64,000 nt of DNA from the NCBI GenBank assembly GCA_024114885.1, contig CP099418.1, positions 4,960,001 through 5,024,000 of the forward strand, given 5' to 3'. A model generated the notes under the pieces. That model had not been told where the DNA came from. It ran no database searches and worked only from the letters and a program-made list of their open reading frames with translations. Made by a program: the position numbers and the translations under genes. The DNA comes from Septoria linicola. Lineage: Eukaryota > Ascomycota > Dothideomycetes > Mycosphaerellales > Mycosphaerellaceae. Positions 10,652 through 21,468 of this stretch are shown in pieces (positions within the stretch are counted from its first letter, which is position 1; every line of letters begins with the position of its first letter).

Positions 10652-12249
10652 GGGGAAAGCCTTGTTGATAATGGTGACTCAAGCTGCTCGGGTCTCGTCA
10701 ACGGAGTATCAGAACTAGAAATGAGCATGCTGAGATCTAACGCTGCAGCAAGACTTGCTATGCCCGGAGGTAAAGATGGAGCAGTCGGTGCGAAATAAAA
10801 GTAATAGATCTCTGGGCCCTGCAGGCGCCTTTGGGCCTCTAGTCTCATATAAGCCTGCCATCGGTTAGGTGAGCGTCCTCCCCGCTCAGCGAAGGACGTT
10901 CCAGTTGGCGTGACGCACAGCCAAACAAGTCGCATTGATTATTTCCGCATCACGCGTGCCTGAACAAAGTGGAGCTAGCCTAGCGGCAAACAGCTGCAGT
11001 GTGTCGATCATCCGAAACCTGCGCCTGGGGTAACAAAGTTTCCTGGATATCGGGCCAAAAGTAGCGACATTTTCTTTTGTATCCGAAACTCGATCGTGTT
11101 GTTCCCGAGCCATATTGTCTTCGCTCGCAAACTAGCGAAGCTGCAGAGATCTGTCAATGTTGATATGAAGGGGAACAGAGTGACGTTTGTCTATCGCGCT
11201 GTGATAAAGATGCTTGTGACAGAAGATCGAAAAGATCGCAGACGTCGTTCATGAGGCTGGAAAGCATCAGACAGTCGATGTTCGTAGAAGAGTAATCATC
11301 GGTTAGCAGCAGTCGCCAGGTGCCTCTGATCGATCGTCGTTGGCAGGGAAGCAGCGGTGAGTTCTCTTTGCTCAGCCTTGGTAGAGTCCGGCAGAATGAT
11401 AAGATACTCTGGCGCCGCAACAATGTGATGACAATGTCAACGATACATTTATGGGGAATAGCCGACTTTGACAATTGACTTGTGGCACGCTCAAAGCAGG
11501 CGGCGACGTTCTCGATCTTTTGCAGATTTTCCGCGCTGGCAGCGTTCTCCTCATCCACGATTATCTTTGGTTACTTACAGCGCCAAAGCAATCACTTCGG
11601 AAGCTGCACCTGGTTGGACTCGGCAAGCTTTGGTAGCTAACTCCTGGTGGTTTTGGGTGCGGGTCAAACGGCGATGTCGTGGTTGTCGTGTCAGTGTGAG
11701 CTCGAGTGAGGTCCCTTCTCCTTGGCGAATCGAAACAGCCGGGACGGCTATCGCGGTAAAATGTTTCAACATCTTCCTCCAACTTCATACGCGCCGTGCC
11801 AGTCAACCGCTATGGTGTATCGACATATCAGTCATCTCTGGGCGCCAACTTTTCTTGCTGACCCTCACGATCGAGCGCATTATAGCATTTGCTTTGGGTG
11901 GCCCTGAGATCCGGTCGGGGTCTGATGTTGACTGTGGTCGCGCATCGTGGTCACCTGCCGGCCAATGCATTAACAATAAGACAGCCCTGCCTGGCAATAT
12001 CAGCAGGAGATGATGAAGTCCTGTCTGGAGACATCCATCCGCAAAAGATGACTTGACAAAACTGATGAACATCCACTATGGGCTTTGCAGACTGTTGTAT
12101 AGGTCAGCAGCTGGGGTCAAGCTTCGAAGCTACCGGATAGTTGCTCGTGGAAGTCTCTGCGACCGAATGTCATACTTATAATTGGCGCTACGTTCCAACG
12201 CCACAGACATATTCACTGGCGTGGAGGAAACTTGAATTGATCATACACG
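10652..12249. other. intergenic region between divergent genes
   Basis: About 1.6 kb between the Zn2Cys6 factor (leftward) and the metallophosphoesterase (rightward). Open frames on both strands around 11.15-12.07 kb mostly begin at GTG or TTG rather than ATG and look unconserved by eye, so none is called. Regulatory sequence is expected but no specific site is recognised. Confidence 0.45.
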
Positions 12250-13215
12250 ATGGCCGCGACAAAGACACGCATTCTTGTCTTCTCCGATACGCACGCCGAG
12301 GTGTACAGGCCTGCAGACTATGGTCATCTCGACCTCGTAGTACATTGCGGAGATCTTACAGAGGGATCTAAGCTTGCGGGATACAGGACCACGCTGGAAA
12401 TGCTCCGGCAAATTCCTGCTTCTCGTAAATTGATCATCGCAGGTAATCACGACTTCACGCTCGATGCGAAGGCATACGAGCAGATTCTGAAAGACAGCAG
12501 ACTTTCTATCAATGACGCTCAAGTCCGCGAGGACTACGGCGCCTTCGGAGAGGCTGAGTCGCTGCTTCGCAACGAGGAAGCAAGGCCCTCTGGGATTGTC
12601 TACCTGGAAGAGGGCAACCATGTTGTCAAGCTTACAAATGGTGCAGAGCTCAAGATCTACGCCGGTCCCTATACGCCGTCCAAAGAGGGTGGTATGGCAT
12701 TTCGCTATCACCCAGATACTGGTCGTGAATGGCACATGAACGCTGACGTGGATTTTGTCATCACTCATGGCCCCCCACAAGGCATACTTGACCTTACGAA
12801 CGACAAGCTTCGAGCAGGAGACCCGAAGCTATTTGCCGCAGTCGCTCGTACGAAACCTGCGATGCATTGTTTCGGCCACATCCACACTCAATGGGGTGCT
12901 AGAAGGGTAACGTGGCGCGCTGACCTTGGCGACAATCCCAGTCATTTCACGGCAATCGATAATAGCAAGGGAGCCGGCGTGATCGAAAGTGCTTCCGCGC
13001 TCAGACCAGGGCCGTTCGAATCATCGTCGGACAAGGACGAGAAGGCTGTGCGATGGCAAAGGTATCGGAAGTTAGGATACTGTGTCGCTGACTTGATAGC
13101 CGTGCCTGCTTTGACGAATGCCAAGGAGACGGTGTTCATCAACGCGGCGATACAGGGCCACGATAAAGACAACTCTCAAGTACCTTGGCTCGTGGAGCTG
13201 GAATTGCCAAAGTGA
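12250..13215 (+). CDS. calcineurin-like metallophosphoesterase (MPPED-type)
   Basis: A 321-codon intronless ORF from the ATG at 12250. All metal-ligand motifs of the calcineurin-like phosphoesterase fold are present in order: D13-x-H15 (VFSDTHAE), G34-D35 (HCGDLTEG), G65-N66-H67-D68 (IIAGNHDFT), H173 (ITHGPPQG) and G209-H210-x-H212 (CFGHIHTQWG). The overall arrangement, including the short beta/alpha start and ITHGPP, matches the MPPED1/MPPED2-like group, whose members show cyclic-nucleotide phosphodiesterase or general phosphoesterase activity. The natural substrate is not predictable. No signal peptide or membrane segment is seen, so it is probably cytosolic. Confidence 0.88.
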   Translation: MAATKTRILVFSDTHAEVYRPADYGHLDLVVHCGDLTEGSKLAGYRTTLEMLRQIPASRKLIIAGNHDFTLDAKAYEQILKDSRLSINDAQVREDYGAFGEAESLLRNEEARPSGIVYLEEGNHVVKLTNGAELKIYAGPYTPSKEGGMAFRYHPDTGREWHMNADVDFVITHGPPQGILDLTNDKLRAGDPKLFAAVARTKPAMHCFGHIHTQWGARRVTWRADLGDNPSHFTAIDNSKGAGVIESASALRPGPFESSSDKDEKAVRWQRYRKLGYCVADLIAVPALTNAKETVFINAAIQGHDKDNSQVPWLVELELPK

Positions 13216-13588
13216 AACGACAAAGAGGGAACAGTGGAGCTGCTCCGACTGTAGGCAAGTTGGTGACGTGACTAGGAGCCGCTGTCTCTCGCTCGTGAAG
13301 CCAGATTCACGCGTGTCGACGCAAGCGTCGCATACCACAGCCACGAAACATCGTTCAGAGACAGTACCTGCGTAGGAAAAATCTGCCGCAGATCTCGCGC
13401 GAATTCGCAAGCGCATTCAGAAATCTTGTACGTGAGTGAATCGGCAGCATGTGAAGTTTGCTTCTGGACAATATTTCACGCGGCCGGAAGTATCCTTAGC
13501 AAACATCGACGGCTTCAAAGATACCATCAAGGCCACTCCTCGCTTTGGAGACTCAGTTGGACATTCGACTCATCGCCACTCATCGAAT
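13216..13588. other. short intergenic region
   Basis: About 370 nt between the phosphoesterase and the next gene. The downstream frame is open back to a GTG at 13436 but lacks an ATG before 13589, so a 5' exon in this interval cannot be excluded. Confidence 0.4.
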
Positions 13589-14152
13589 ATGCAGCCAGCA
13601 GATGTTGCCTCGCCATTGCAAATACTACAAGAATGGGAAGATCAGAGCACGGACATCAATGCGGTACTTGAAGGTGTGGATCATCTCGTGGAAATGATCA
13701 ACGGACCGACACCTGAGAAATTGCGACGATTGGCGAAGGAGATCTGGAGCGAAGATCTCTTCGTCACTTTGCATCTCAGCATCGCGGGTTTGCAAGAGTG
13801 GCACGAACGATTCCAGCAGGCTGACAAGGAAGCCGAAGAAGCGATCTCAAAGGGATCGTTGCCTGCTGCAAACCAAAGGGAGTTGGTGGGGATTCGGGCT
13901 CGAGCGGATCATGGCCAGATCGTCAGTGTGAGAGTAGCGAAAACAGCAGATGCCAGAAGGCTCAGAAAAGAGGTGATGAACGTGATTGAAGCAATACAGA
14001 GGGTACGGAGCTTGACCAGAGCTGTCGAGGCGCTGCTAGGGAGAAAGACTGTCGTCGACCGTGTTGGTCAGATGTTGAACAAGGTGGAAATTACTGAGGA
14101 AATTGACGAGACGCTTGGAGTAGAAAGCATCGCGAGCTTTGGATCAGGCTGA
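13589..14152 (+). CDS. hypothetical helical protein
   Basis: An ORF of 187 codons from the ATG at 13589 (MQPADVASPLQILQEWEDQS). I do not recognise the family. The sequence is almost entirely predicted helix with heptad-like runs, for example LQEWHERFQQADKEAEEAIS and ARRLRKEVMNVIEAIQRV, and it is rich in Glu, Arg and Leu. No signal peptide, zinc site or membrane segment is visible. It lies 175 nt upstream of the WD40/coiled-coil gene on the same strand. The 5' boundary is uncertain because the open frame continues about 50 codons upstream without an ATG. It may be a coiled-coil adaptor, but no function should be assumed. Confidence 0.6.
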   Translation: MQPADVASPLQILQEWEDQSTDINAVLEGVDHLVEMINGPTPEKLRRLAKEIWSEDLFVTLHLSIAGLQEWHERFQQADKEAEEAISKGSLPAANQRELVGIRARADHGQIVSVRVAKTADARRLRKEVMNVIEAIQRVRSLTRAVEALLGRKTVVDRVGQMLNKVEITEEIDETLGVESIASFGSG

Positions 14153-14327
14153 AGGCGGCTCTCGATGCGGGTCTAGTCTGATATTGCTGCTTCTGACGTG
14201 CCAGAGAGCGAGCGCGTTCAGTATTGCCAAGACGAGTCCATGCACAGACGCTAATGACGACTTTGTTTACCCTCACACGACTCGCGTAGCAACGACCTTC
14301 GCGCTGCACTGATTCAAAGGCGACACA

Positions 14328-16940
14328 ATGCCAACATCTAGGAGTATTCCAACAAGAGTACCACTAACAAAGCTTTTAGGTGACGAGCATGCGAAGTTCG
14401 CAATACCCGATGGCCAGCATCTTCTGATTGTCACGCCAAGACATGTCTTCGCTTGGGACACTCGTGGAATCCGCTCTGTCTTTCAGAGTAGTAGGAGCGG
14501 CGTTGTTGCCGCCAAAGAGGCCACAGATGGCTCAGGGATCCTCGCTGTGGCAAGCAAAGATGTTGTAGTCCTTCACGATACGAAGAGAGGCAAAGAGCAA
14601 AGCTGGGGCTTGAATGCGCCGGAAGAAGAGATCCGTCACCTCGAGTACTCAAACGATGCCAAGTCGCTATACCTCTCAACGACATCTGATGGAACCATCC
14701 AACAATATAGTCTGGAACACTCCCGGCTACTTCAGCCTATACAGAAACACACGAGTGCTCCTGTTGCTCTTGCCATCTCATCCACAGGTCATCTGATGTT
14801 GTCCACTTCAAGTGATCCGCCTGCCGTCTACCTCAAGAATTTGGCACACAACACTGCAGCAACGCTGATACAGCCGGCGGCGTCTACTTCTCCAGTATGT
14901 GCCGCGGCTTTCCATCCGGAAAGGCCGGACATTTGTATGCTTGCTTTCAAAGACGCTACGATAGCAGCATATGACGCAACGAGAATTAATAAAGCCGGTC
15001 GGTACGCTGCTCAAGTGGTCGGGAGTGATGGTGAAATTTCTCGCATACAGAAACTTCATCGCCGGACTTTTGCTGGCGATTTAACGCTAGACATCACGAA
15101 TGCCGCTCCGCCTATAGTCGCAGCGGCCTTCCTGCCATCCCACAAATTACGCGCTGTTACGGCTGGCCGCGACGGTAGGTGTAGGATCATAGACTTTGCA
15201 AAAGGCGGTACAATACTCCGTACATGGCACTGCAAAGCGCCTTGCACGACACTCTCTGTGCTTAAAGCTGAATCGACTCCACGATTAGTCAGCAATCACA
15301 CTTCTTCCAGCACAACGCAGAGACAAGAGGCAGGCTTGCTGCCTAATCGTGGACTCATCGCCGTTGGTCTAATCGATGGTAGAGTGCAAGTGTACGACAC
15401 CGTCGGCATTCTACTCGTCGAGCAACGTATCACTTCGCCAGAAGAGAAAATCTTGAGTGTTCAGTGGGTCAATGGCCCATCACCATGTGCGCCTGTCACG
15501 ACAAAGGATGGACAAACTATTCACGATTTCAAATTACTTGAGTCGTCCGGACCGGCCTTTTCGGCCGCTTGGGAGGCAGCACTGAAGCCGCACACTGCAC
15601 AATCTATGCAAAGAAGCAAGAAATCGAGTGGGATAGGCCTGCCGACCAGCTTGAAACCGTTGGAGGCGCAGTCTCCTCAATTACCACGTCAATTGACTTT
15701 CCATCCGGACGAGATGAGCGCATCGATATTCCGTCAAACCTCGAAATCGAAACGAACATCAACACTGCCCAGCTATCGATATCATGACCTTTTCTCGCCT
15801 ATCAAAAGCGCCGCACCTAGATCATCGAGTCACAGGCAGGTCTCCAGGCCTCACAGAAATCGTCCGCAACTATCGAGCCAAACTTTTATGAGAAGTCCTG
15901 CAATGGAAGTTAAGCTCAACAAACAGAGGCTAGTGCTTTCAGCCTCATCTTCTGCCAGCAACAGCAGTACGTCTAAGTCGGCCTCGAAAAGTCAATTAGC
16001 GAAGTCCAGCATGTCGCTCAAGCTAGTACATCAAGCAAGTGACCAGGCTCCGCCCTATCATTCACAGGGTCGTCAGGTCTCCTTCAAGCATAGTGCCATG
16101 AACCTTGGAGATGCGACTGTCGTCAGCGGTCGGAGGACTCATGCGTCGATGGTCAACATCGCTGCATCGAGGCATCTAGCAGAAGTCATTGCAGCTCGGA
16201 GTAAAGTCAAGACAAAGGCCTCACCTCGCACTCTATCGGAGATGGAGCTACTGGATACATCCGACGAAGATGTCAATATCTGGTTGACCTCGGAGGATGA
16301 TGGGATCTCGGACCAGCGCCCTCGGCCATATAAGAAAAAGGCTGGTACCCCTATTCAATCGCATGCCGCGCACGAGCGCCAAAAGCCTGTACCACTTCAC
16401 ATAGCCGACTCCCTACCCATTGATGGCTCGGCTGCCCAAGAAGTGGCAATGCCACAATTCAGAGCTTCACCTTCGGACGTCTTGGCATCTGTTTCTGAAG
16501 ATATCCGAGAGCTTTTTCCGCGCTCATCCTCGCTATCTCCACATAACGTCACACGCGTTGAGCAGAAGAAAAAGGGCCACATCTCACCACAAACGCAAAG
16601 CAAGTACATGCAACCTCTAGCAGACATCGAAGTCAACGCTGCCAATGGTCGTCAACCAAAAAGTCCCTGGGCACGCGCACGAGCGAGCAAAGGAGCCAAG
16701 GTAAAATCAGTGAGGAAGAACGATTTTGTCACTGTTCTCCAGAATGGCGATGGATCTGTTGATGATGCGCCGCTGCCAAATTTGACGCGAAGTACAAGTT
16801 TTGCTTGTTTGACGTGTCCAGAAACTAAAGCTAGACTTCAGGCGATGGAAGGAGAGGTGGCGCATTTGAAGGGCGAAGTGCTGGCTTTGAAGGCTGTGTT
16901 GAGGAGGAATGGTGTCGATGTAAAGGGGCTGTTGCGTTAG
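14328..16940 (+). CDS. WD40 beta-propeller protein with C-terminal coiled coil (NEDD1-like layout)
   Basis: A single-exon ORF of 870 codons from the ATG at 14328. Residues about 1-400 form degenerate WD40 blades (HLLIVTPRHVFAWDTRG; LSTTSDGTIQQYSLEH; VTAGRDGRCRIIDFAKGGTI; GLIDGRVQVYDTVGILLVEQ). Residues about 420-800 are Ser-rich and look disordered. The last 40 or so residues form a coiled coil (ARLQAMEGEVAHLKGEVLAL). A propeller, a disordered linker and a short C-terminal helix match the layout of NEDD1/GCP-WD, the gamma-tubulin ring complex targeting factor. That match rests on architecture rather than clear residue identity, so a microtubule-nucleation role is a hypothesis. No introns are visible. 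Confidence 0.72.
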   Translation: MPTSRSIPTRVPLTKLLGDEHAKFAIPDGQHLLIVTPRHVFAWDTRGIRSVFQSSRSGVVAAKEATDGSGILAVASKDVVVLHDTKRGKEQSWGLNAPEEEIRHLEYSNDAKSLYLSTTSDGTIQQYSLEHSRLLQPIQKHTSAPVALAISSTGHLMLSTSSDPPAVYLKNLAHNTAATLIQPAASTSPVCAAAFHPERPDICMLAFKDATIAAYDATRINKAGRYAAQVVGSDGEISRIQKLHRRTFAGDLTLDITNAAPPIVAAAFLPSHKLRAVTAGRDGRCRIIDFAKGGTILRTWHCKAPCTTLSVLKAESTPRLVSNHTSSSTTQRQEAGLLPNRGLIAVGLIDGRVQVYDTVGILLVEQRITSPEEKILSVQWVNGPSPCAPVTTKDGQTIHDFKLLESSGPAFSAAWEAALKPHTAQSMQRSKKSSGIGLPTSLKPLEAQSPQLPRQLTFHPDEMSASIFRQTSKSKRTSTLPSYRYHDLFSPIKSAAPRSSSHRQVSRPHRNRPQLSSQTFMRSPAMEVKLNKQRLVLSASSSASNSSTSKSASKSQLAKSSMSLKLVHQASDQAPPYHSQGRQVSFKHSAMNLGDATVVSGRRTHASMVNIAASRHLAEVIAARSKVKTKASPRTLSEMELLDTSDEDVNIWLTSEDDGISDQRPRPYKKKAGTPIQSHAAHERQKPVPLHIADSLPIDGSAAQEVAMPQFRASPSDVLASVSEDIRELFPRSSSLSPHNVTRVEQKKKGHISPQTQSKYMQPLADIEVNAANGRQPKSPWARARASKGAKVKSVRKNDFVTVLQNGDGSVDDAPLPNLTRSTSFACLTCPETKARLQAMEGEVAHLKGEVLALKAVLRRNGVDVKGLLR

Positions 16941-17189
16941 AATCGTGGACAGTGAGAGATGTTTGTGGGATTACTGTTCCATCATCGTGTGCTCCCTAGA
17001 TGGGTGCTGGATCAAGCAGTATAATGTAGACTGACCCAAGTGGTCAAAACATGACTATGAAACTGGATCGAGAAGTATTTTCGAGGTCCCTTTCGAGCAG
17101 CTGACGTGTTGGTCTCGCTGCCGTGGGAAGTAGTGATAGTTTCTACCTCTTCCATTCTATTCGACATATCTCATCGCTATTTACCGTAG

Positions 17190-17471
17190 TCAGTGTAACC
17201 TTGGGGGTTTCTGTAAGCACAAGCCAAGAAGCAAAGTTGACTGCAACTTACAATCGTTGCACATTCGGCCGCCCGTAGGATGGATCTTCTTGACCTCACC
17301 GTTTCCGCAGAGGCACATCACTTTTTTCTCCTCTCGCACTTCAACCTTTTCCTCTGGCTCTGGTTTGGGCTGCGTCGTTGGCTTTGTCGTCGGCTGCGTT
17401 GCTGGTAGTGTCGTCGGCTGCGTTGTTGGCTGCGTCGTTGGCTGCGCCCCTTGCTGTGTGTCTTCAGGCAT
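17190..17471 (-). CDS. small protein with TTQP repeats and a CxC...CxxC motif
   Basis: A minus-strand ORF from the ATG at 17471. It begins MPEDTQQG, has a Thr/Gln/Pro repeat tract, an acidic/Lys stretch, then a cysteine segment VMCLCGNGEVKKIHPTGG followed by MCNDC, which could bind a metal. A perfect donor (GTAAGT) falls inside the MCNDC codons and a CAG acceptor lies about 50 nt further on. Splicing there puts a stop codon directly at the junction, giving a protein of about 80 residues ending MCND. Unspliced, the frame runs to 17190. A second open frame after the acceptor (NPQGYTDYGK then stop) looks protein-like but is out of phase by one base, so the true 3' end is unsettled. No family recognised. 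Confidence 0.5.
   Translation of the reverse strand: MPEDTQQGAQPTTQPTTQPTTLPATQPTTKPTTQPKPEPEEKVEVREEKKVMCLCGNGEVKKIHPTGGRMCNDCKLQSTLLLGLCLQKPPRLH
17368..17449 (-). repeat. 12-nt coding tandem repeat (TTQP units)
   Basis: On the plus strand the unit reads approximately ggctgcgtcgtt and recurs with point changes about seven times. It encodes the PTTQ units of the small protein on the minus strand. Confidence 0.75.
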
Positions 17472-18306
17472 GATTTATCTACCAGATATGGGGTTCGATG
17501 TGGATTTCACTGGGCGCGGTAAGATGTTGGAATGTGTGTATTCCGACCGCAACTCCAGATACTTATACATTGGTGCCGACCCTTCGGCTCTGGCAGCTGC
17601 ACTCTTGAGACTTTCCACGTGGATAGCGGCGGCCTTTCATTGCGTGCAGCAGCGCAAGGCTGGGGACCCGGCGGGCTTAGAATTCGTGCAGATTTCAGCT
17701 TATGAGTGGCGCTCCGGCCCCTCACTCATTGTATGCACATCCACTGTGCCGTGTCAAGTCTGCGGCATCTGACAATGACATTTGCGTTGGCTCTGAATGG
17801 TATCAATATGTTCAGATCCGCGACAAAGAGTTGACTGGAGTAGAAGAGCACATTGTAGTTAAGGACTTTCCTGCGAGCTGGCACTTGAGACCTTCTAGCG
17901 TGTACGGTAGGTCTGGCATCGCTGCAAAGCCTCGAGCCATGGCACGAGCTGTCGAAGCGACCGCTGGTGCCACTATGCCCTTCAGCTGCGAGCCTAGTCT
18001 AGGATTCTGCAGGGTGGCAAGTGATCGCACGACTCGCTACACCAGTAAGTTGTGGCGTTGTGATGAACGCTCAGATTCTCGACTTGTGCCGCTCGACGTA
18101 GTCGTCATGTTATGAGGCCGGGCGACCTTTCTCGTACGGGCATATCAGTCTGCGGTACGTACCCCGATCAATAAGATCGTCAGAGTCTGCTAAGTATGTG
18201 TCAGCGTCCAAACGTAGCTTGTACAGACCATGTGGGAGTGCGTGGAGGAGCACATGCGTTGTGACTGCTGCTTGAAGCTATCTTGCTAGTAAGAAGAGCT
18301 TGATTC
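17472..18306. other. intergenic region
   Basis: About 0.8 kb upstream of the small TTQP gene and downstream of the sugar porter. An ATG-started plus-strand ORF of 137 codons occurs at 17702-18115 but lacks recognisable motifs and is not called as a gene. Confidence 0.4.
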
Positions 18307-20149
18307 TCACTTCAACTCCCTGTGCTCTTGCACTTCAACCTTGTCATCATTTACGCTCCCGTTCCCCTTCTCCGGATCCTCCGCACTCGTCCTCCTGCTG
18401 CGATTATGCATTGCCGCCAATTCCGCAGCTCTTGGATTCACACTACTCGCCCTTCGTACCTGCCCTTCCTCCTTCTCGATATACTTGAGCGGTCGCGTGC
18501 TCTGCGTCGCCTCCTTATCCTTGAAGACAAAGATATCCTTACCACCCGAATGCGAGCGGAAGTACTCATCGATATCTTCGAGTGTGCGCCCAGCGGTTTC
18601 TGGGAAGAAGAGGTAGACAATCGGCACGAAGGAGAAGTTGAAGACGGTCCAGATAATGTAGAATTGCCAGCCTAGCGTGCGAATGCCGATGGGTGTGATT
18701 TCGACGACCATGAAGTTGCAGATCCAATTTGTTGCAGTTCCTAGCGCCGCGCCTTTGTTTCGCATGCTGAGACCGTTGATTTCAGCTGGGTAGAGCCAAG
18801 GTACACCTTGCATTCCGATGCCGAAGAAGACATAGTACAGAAAGAAGAAGGCGACACTGGCGCTGGCGACCTCCTTTTGGTGAGCGTATCCGGGTAGGCC
18901 TGCGTAGCGAAGCAGGATCGTGATGAAGAGGTAACACATGCATTGGCCGGCGGCGGCGTACATGAGCATTTTGCGGCGGCCCCAGCGCTCGACGTTGGGA
19001 ATTCCGATGAGGGAGAAGAGGAGGTAGCTGACGCTGTTGCAGGCTGCGAGGAGACGAGCCATGGTGTTGGAGAAGCCAACGGATTCGATGAGGACTGTTG
19101 GGAGGTAGTATGATGTTACGTTGATTCCAGATCTGGAGATGGAAATTAGCATATGGCCCCTATCATCGACAATGTTGGAAGGTCACTTGCAGTTGCTGAA
19201 TAGCCTGTGCTCCCATTCCAAGGAACAGTCTTCGCAGTGTAGCAGTTCCAGCAGAGTCGCCCTGCTTGCCTCGGAGCAGATCTCTGACGCGAACCGAGTG
19301 CTCCCGTTCATACTGGATCGAGAACTTGATCTCGCTAAGCTCAGTCTGGACGTATGGATCCATAATATCGCTGCCCTCGACATCAGCCAGGATCAGTTCT
19401 GCTTCTTCGTTGCGATCCTTCTGTACTAGCCATCTTGGCGACTCTGGCAGCCAAGGAACTGTGGCGAACAGGATAATGATGAAGATGAACTGCAAAGCAA
19501 GCGGTATGCGCCATGCTACGCCTCCACCCACGAAAGAGAATCCGTAAGTGACCCAGTTGCTCAGAGAGAAGCCAGCAATATTCAAGATGAGCTCAATCAC
19601 AATAAGCTTTCCTCGCCACGCCGCTTTCGAAGTCTCTGCCTGCCAAGGTGGTGCAGTCGATGTGTTCAGGCCATTGCCAATACCAGCCACGATTCTGCCC
19701 ACAATCATGTGAGGCACAGAGTAGGCTGTGATCTGTAGAATTGCGCCAATGCTCATGATAGTCGTGCCTAGGAGGATAGTCTTCTTGCGTCCGATCATAT
19801 CCCCGATGAAGTAAGCCATGACGGCGCCGAAGAAACAGCCAATGTCGTAGATCGCAGTCACCGTACCCAGGAGACTGCTGTTGTCACGCAGATTGAGCGT
19901 GTCAAGGAAGTCATCTGTGACCACGACACCTCCAAATACACCTTGGCCTGGTCAGTTCTGGACTGTGATTGCTGGACGCACTCTGACTCACCTTGATCAT
20001 ATCCGAAGAGAGTCATGTCTGTGCCGCAAGCGACAGTCACCCCTTCTTTGTGTTAGCAAACAGCTTGTTCCTCGAAGATCCTGTATTCACTCACAAAAGG
20101 TAAGCCATCCACCTCGAAGGCCAAAGTAGCGTTCTTTCATGCCAAACAT
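18307..20149 (-). CDS. MFS sugar porter, 4 exons, one GC-AG intron
   Basis: Four exons on the minus strand: 20149-20095, 20042-19992, 19941-19191 and 19132-18307, in phase throughout, giving 560 residues, the usual size for a fungal sugar transporter. Family signatures are GYDQGVFGG at the junction of exons 2 and 3, the loop GDMIGRKKT, LPESPRWLVQKDR, QQLSGINVTSYYLPTVL across the last junction, ERWGRRKM and the closing PETAGRTLEDIDEYF. Twelve hydrophobic segments are expected and at least ten are obvious. The last intron (19190-19133) starts GCAAGT, the GC-AG donor consensus; only this choice restores the conserved QQLSGIN. The acceptor before exon 3 has a second CAG six bases upstream that would add two residues. 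The transported sugar is unknown. The C-terminal tail is long and charged. Confidence 0.9.
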
Positions 20150-21468
20150 CTTGCAGCCTGGATCTCAAGCCCTGCGAGGCTTGTATTTGACTCGTGAAGA
20201 ATGCTGCAGAGCACTTGTAATTACTTCGGATGCCGGGAAGAGGTCTTCAATAAATACATCCAAGATCTTCAGATCTCATGTACCACGGTGCAACCCATAC
20301 GGGCCGTGCAAAGTGTACGAGCACAGACTCGGAGGTAGAAGAAGCCAATCATGGTTACTCGCAAACCTTGATTGCGCGCACAACAGCTGTGACATGCTGC
20401 ACCGGAGCAGAGTGAAACTCATCATCAATCTGGAATGACGCAGTAGTGCCTGTCCGCAATTCCTCCAAGCGGAGAGACGGCGGGGAGAGAGCCATACAGA
20501 TGATGGCGGACAAATGTTCGGTGGCGCTCGGCGTTATTTGGCAAGGTATATGCTTTTCGCTTCCATACTGGCGTCATGGCACGGACATGTATTGCGTCTC
20601 AATGTTTGAGGTTACAGCCCGACGTGATCAGCGTTTGCGGCATTTGAAGGCTTCTTGAGGCATTTCGAGATGGTTTTTGTAGATCTGCCTCTTTCACAGC
20701 AGTCTGACAGGACGATGTCGATGATATTGACTTCTTCTCGAAAGATGACAAGCATCTGGCAGGCTTCGACGTAGGTTCTGGGATTCCCCGCACGTCCCGC
20801 GAAACCAGGATGGATGCGAGCAAAATCGACGAATGGAGAGGCACACAGCAAGATGTTCCAAATTCCTTTTCACGGCTCTAAGGTCGCGTGAGCAGTGTTA
20901 CGATTCCCACATTGATGTGTCGTATTGTACAATTCCATGTATTCTGCTTCACCCGTCGATCAAGTTGTCGCGATGACAAGTTAGTAGCACAAGTGCCGAT
21001 GAGCCGGCGACCGACGGCTTGATGAGGCGGCCTTGGCAGTTTGACAAAGTCGGACTTGTTGCCGTCAAGGCTGGCGTAGTGCAGGCTTGTTGATGTACTA
21101 AGCAAGCAGTGAACGCCTTGGTGAACTTGGTATCACGACTTTCCAAAAGCGATGTCTCTGCCAAAGTTCGAATAACTCAGCAATAACTGTGCGAGTCTTG
21201 CTGCGAATGCCGAAGTCTCACATGCTTGTCGCAATTTCTCCCGACTGCGGGCCTACCAAGTGACATCTGTCTCGTTTGCTGTGAGCAGTGGCGCAGCGAT
21301 TCGAGCACTTCTCATATGCTGTGAGGTACAGAGTGAAGGTGATCATAAAGACATGAATCAGAAGCCAGTCGGCACTTTGGAGTCATTGCCGGACAGTCGC
21401 CGGCCTATGTTTTGCAGGCTCGCGTTAACGCGAGACATGGCCATCGAATGAAATCGGAAACTTCGACC
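20150..21468. other. intergenic region upstream of the sugar porter
   Basis: About 1.3 kb between the sugar porter start and the SAM37 stop. Only short ORFs are present. It probably contains the transporter promoter; no binding site is assigned. Confidence 0.45.

Noticed and set aside
11154..11558. 134-codon minus-strand open frame in the 10.6-12.2 kb gap
   Set aside because: It begins with GTG rather than ATG and has no recognisable motif or splice partner.
11468..12013. 181-codon plus-strand open frame
   Set aside because: Starts at TTG, overlaps other open frames and has no conserved-looking segment.
17702..18115. 137-codon ATG-started plus-strand ORF
   Set aside because: No motif, no splice context, and the minus strand is similarly open; kept as unsupported.
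21160..21175. GTTCGAAT-like string resembling a tRNA B box
   Set aside because: It lacks the required downstream CC and no matching A box or acceptor stem is present.
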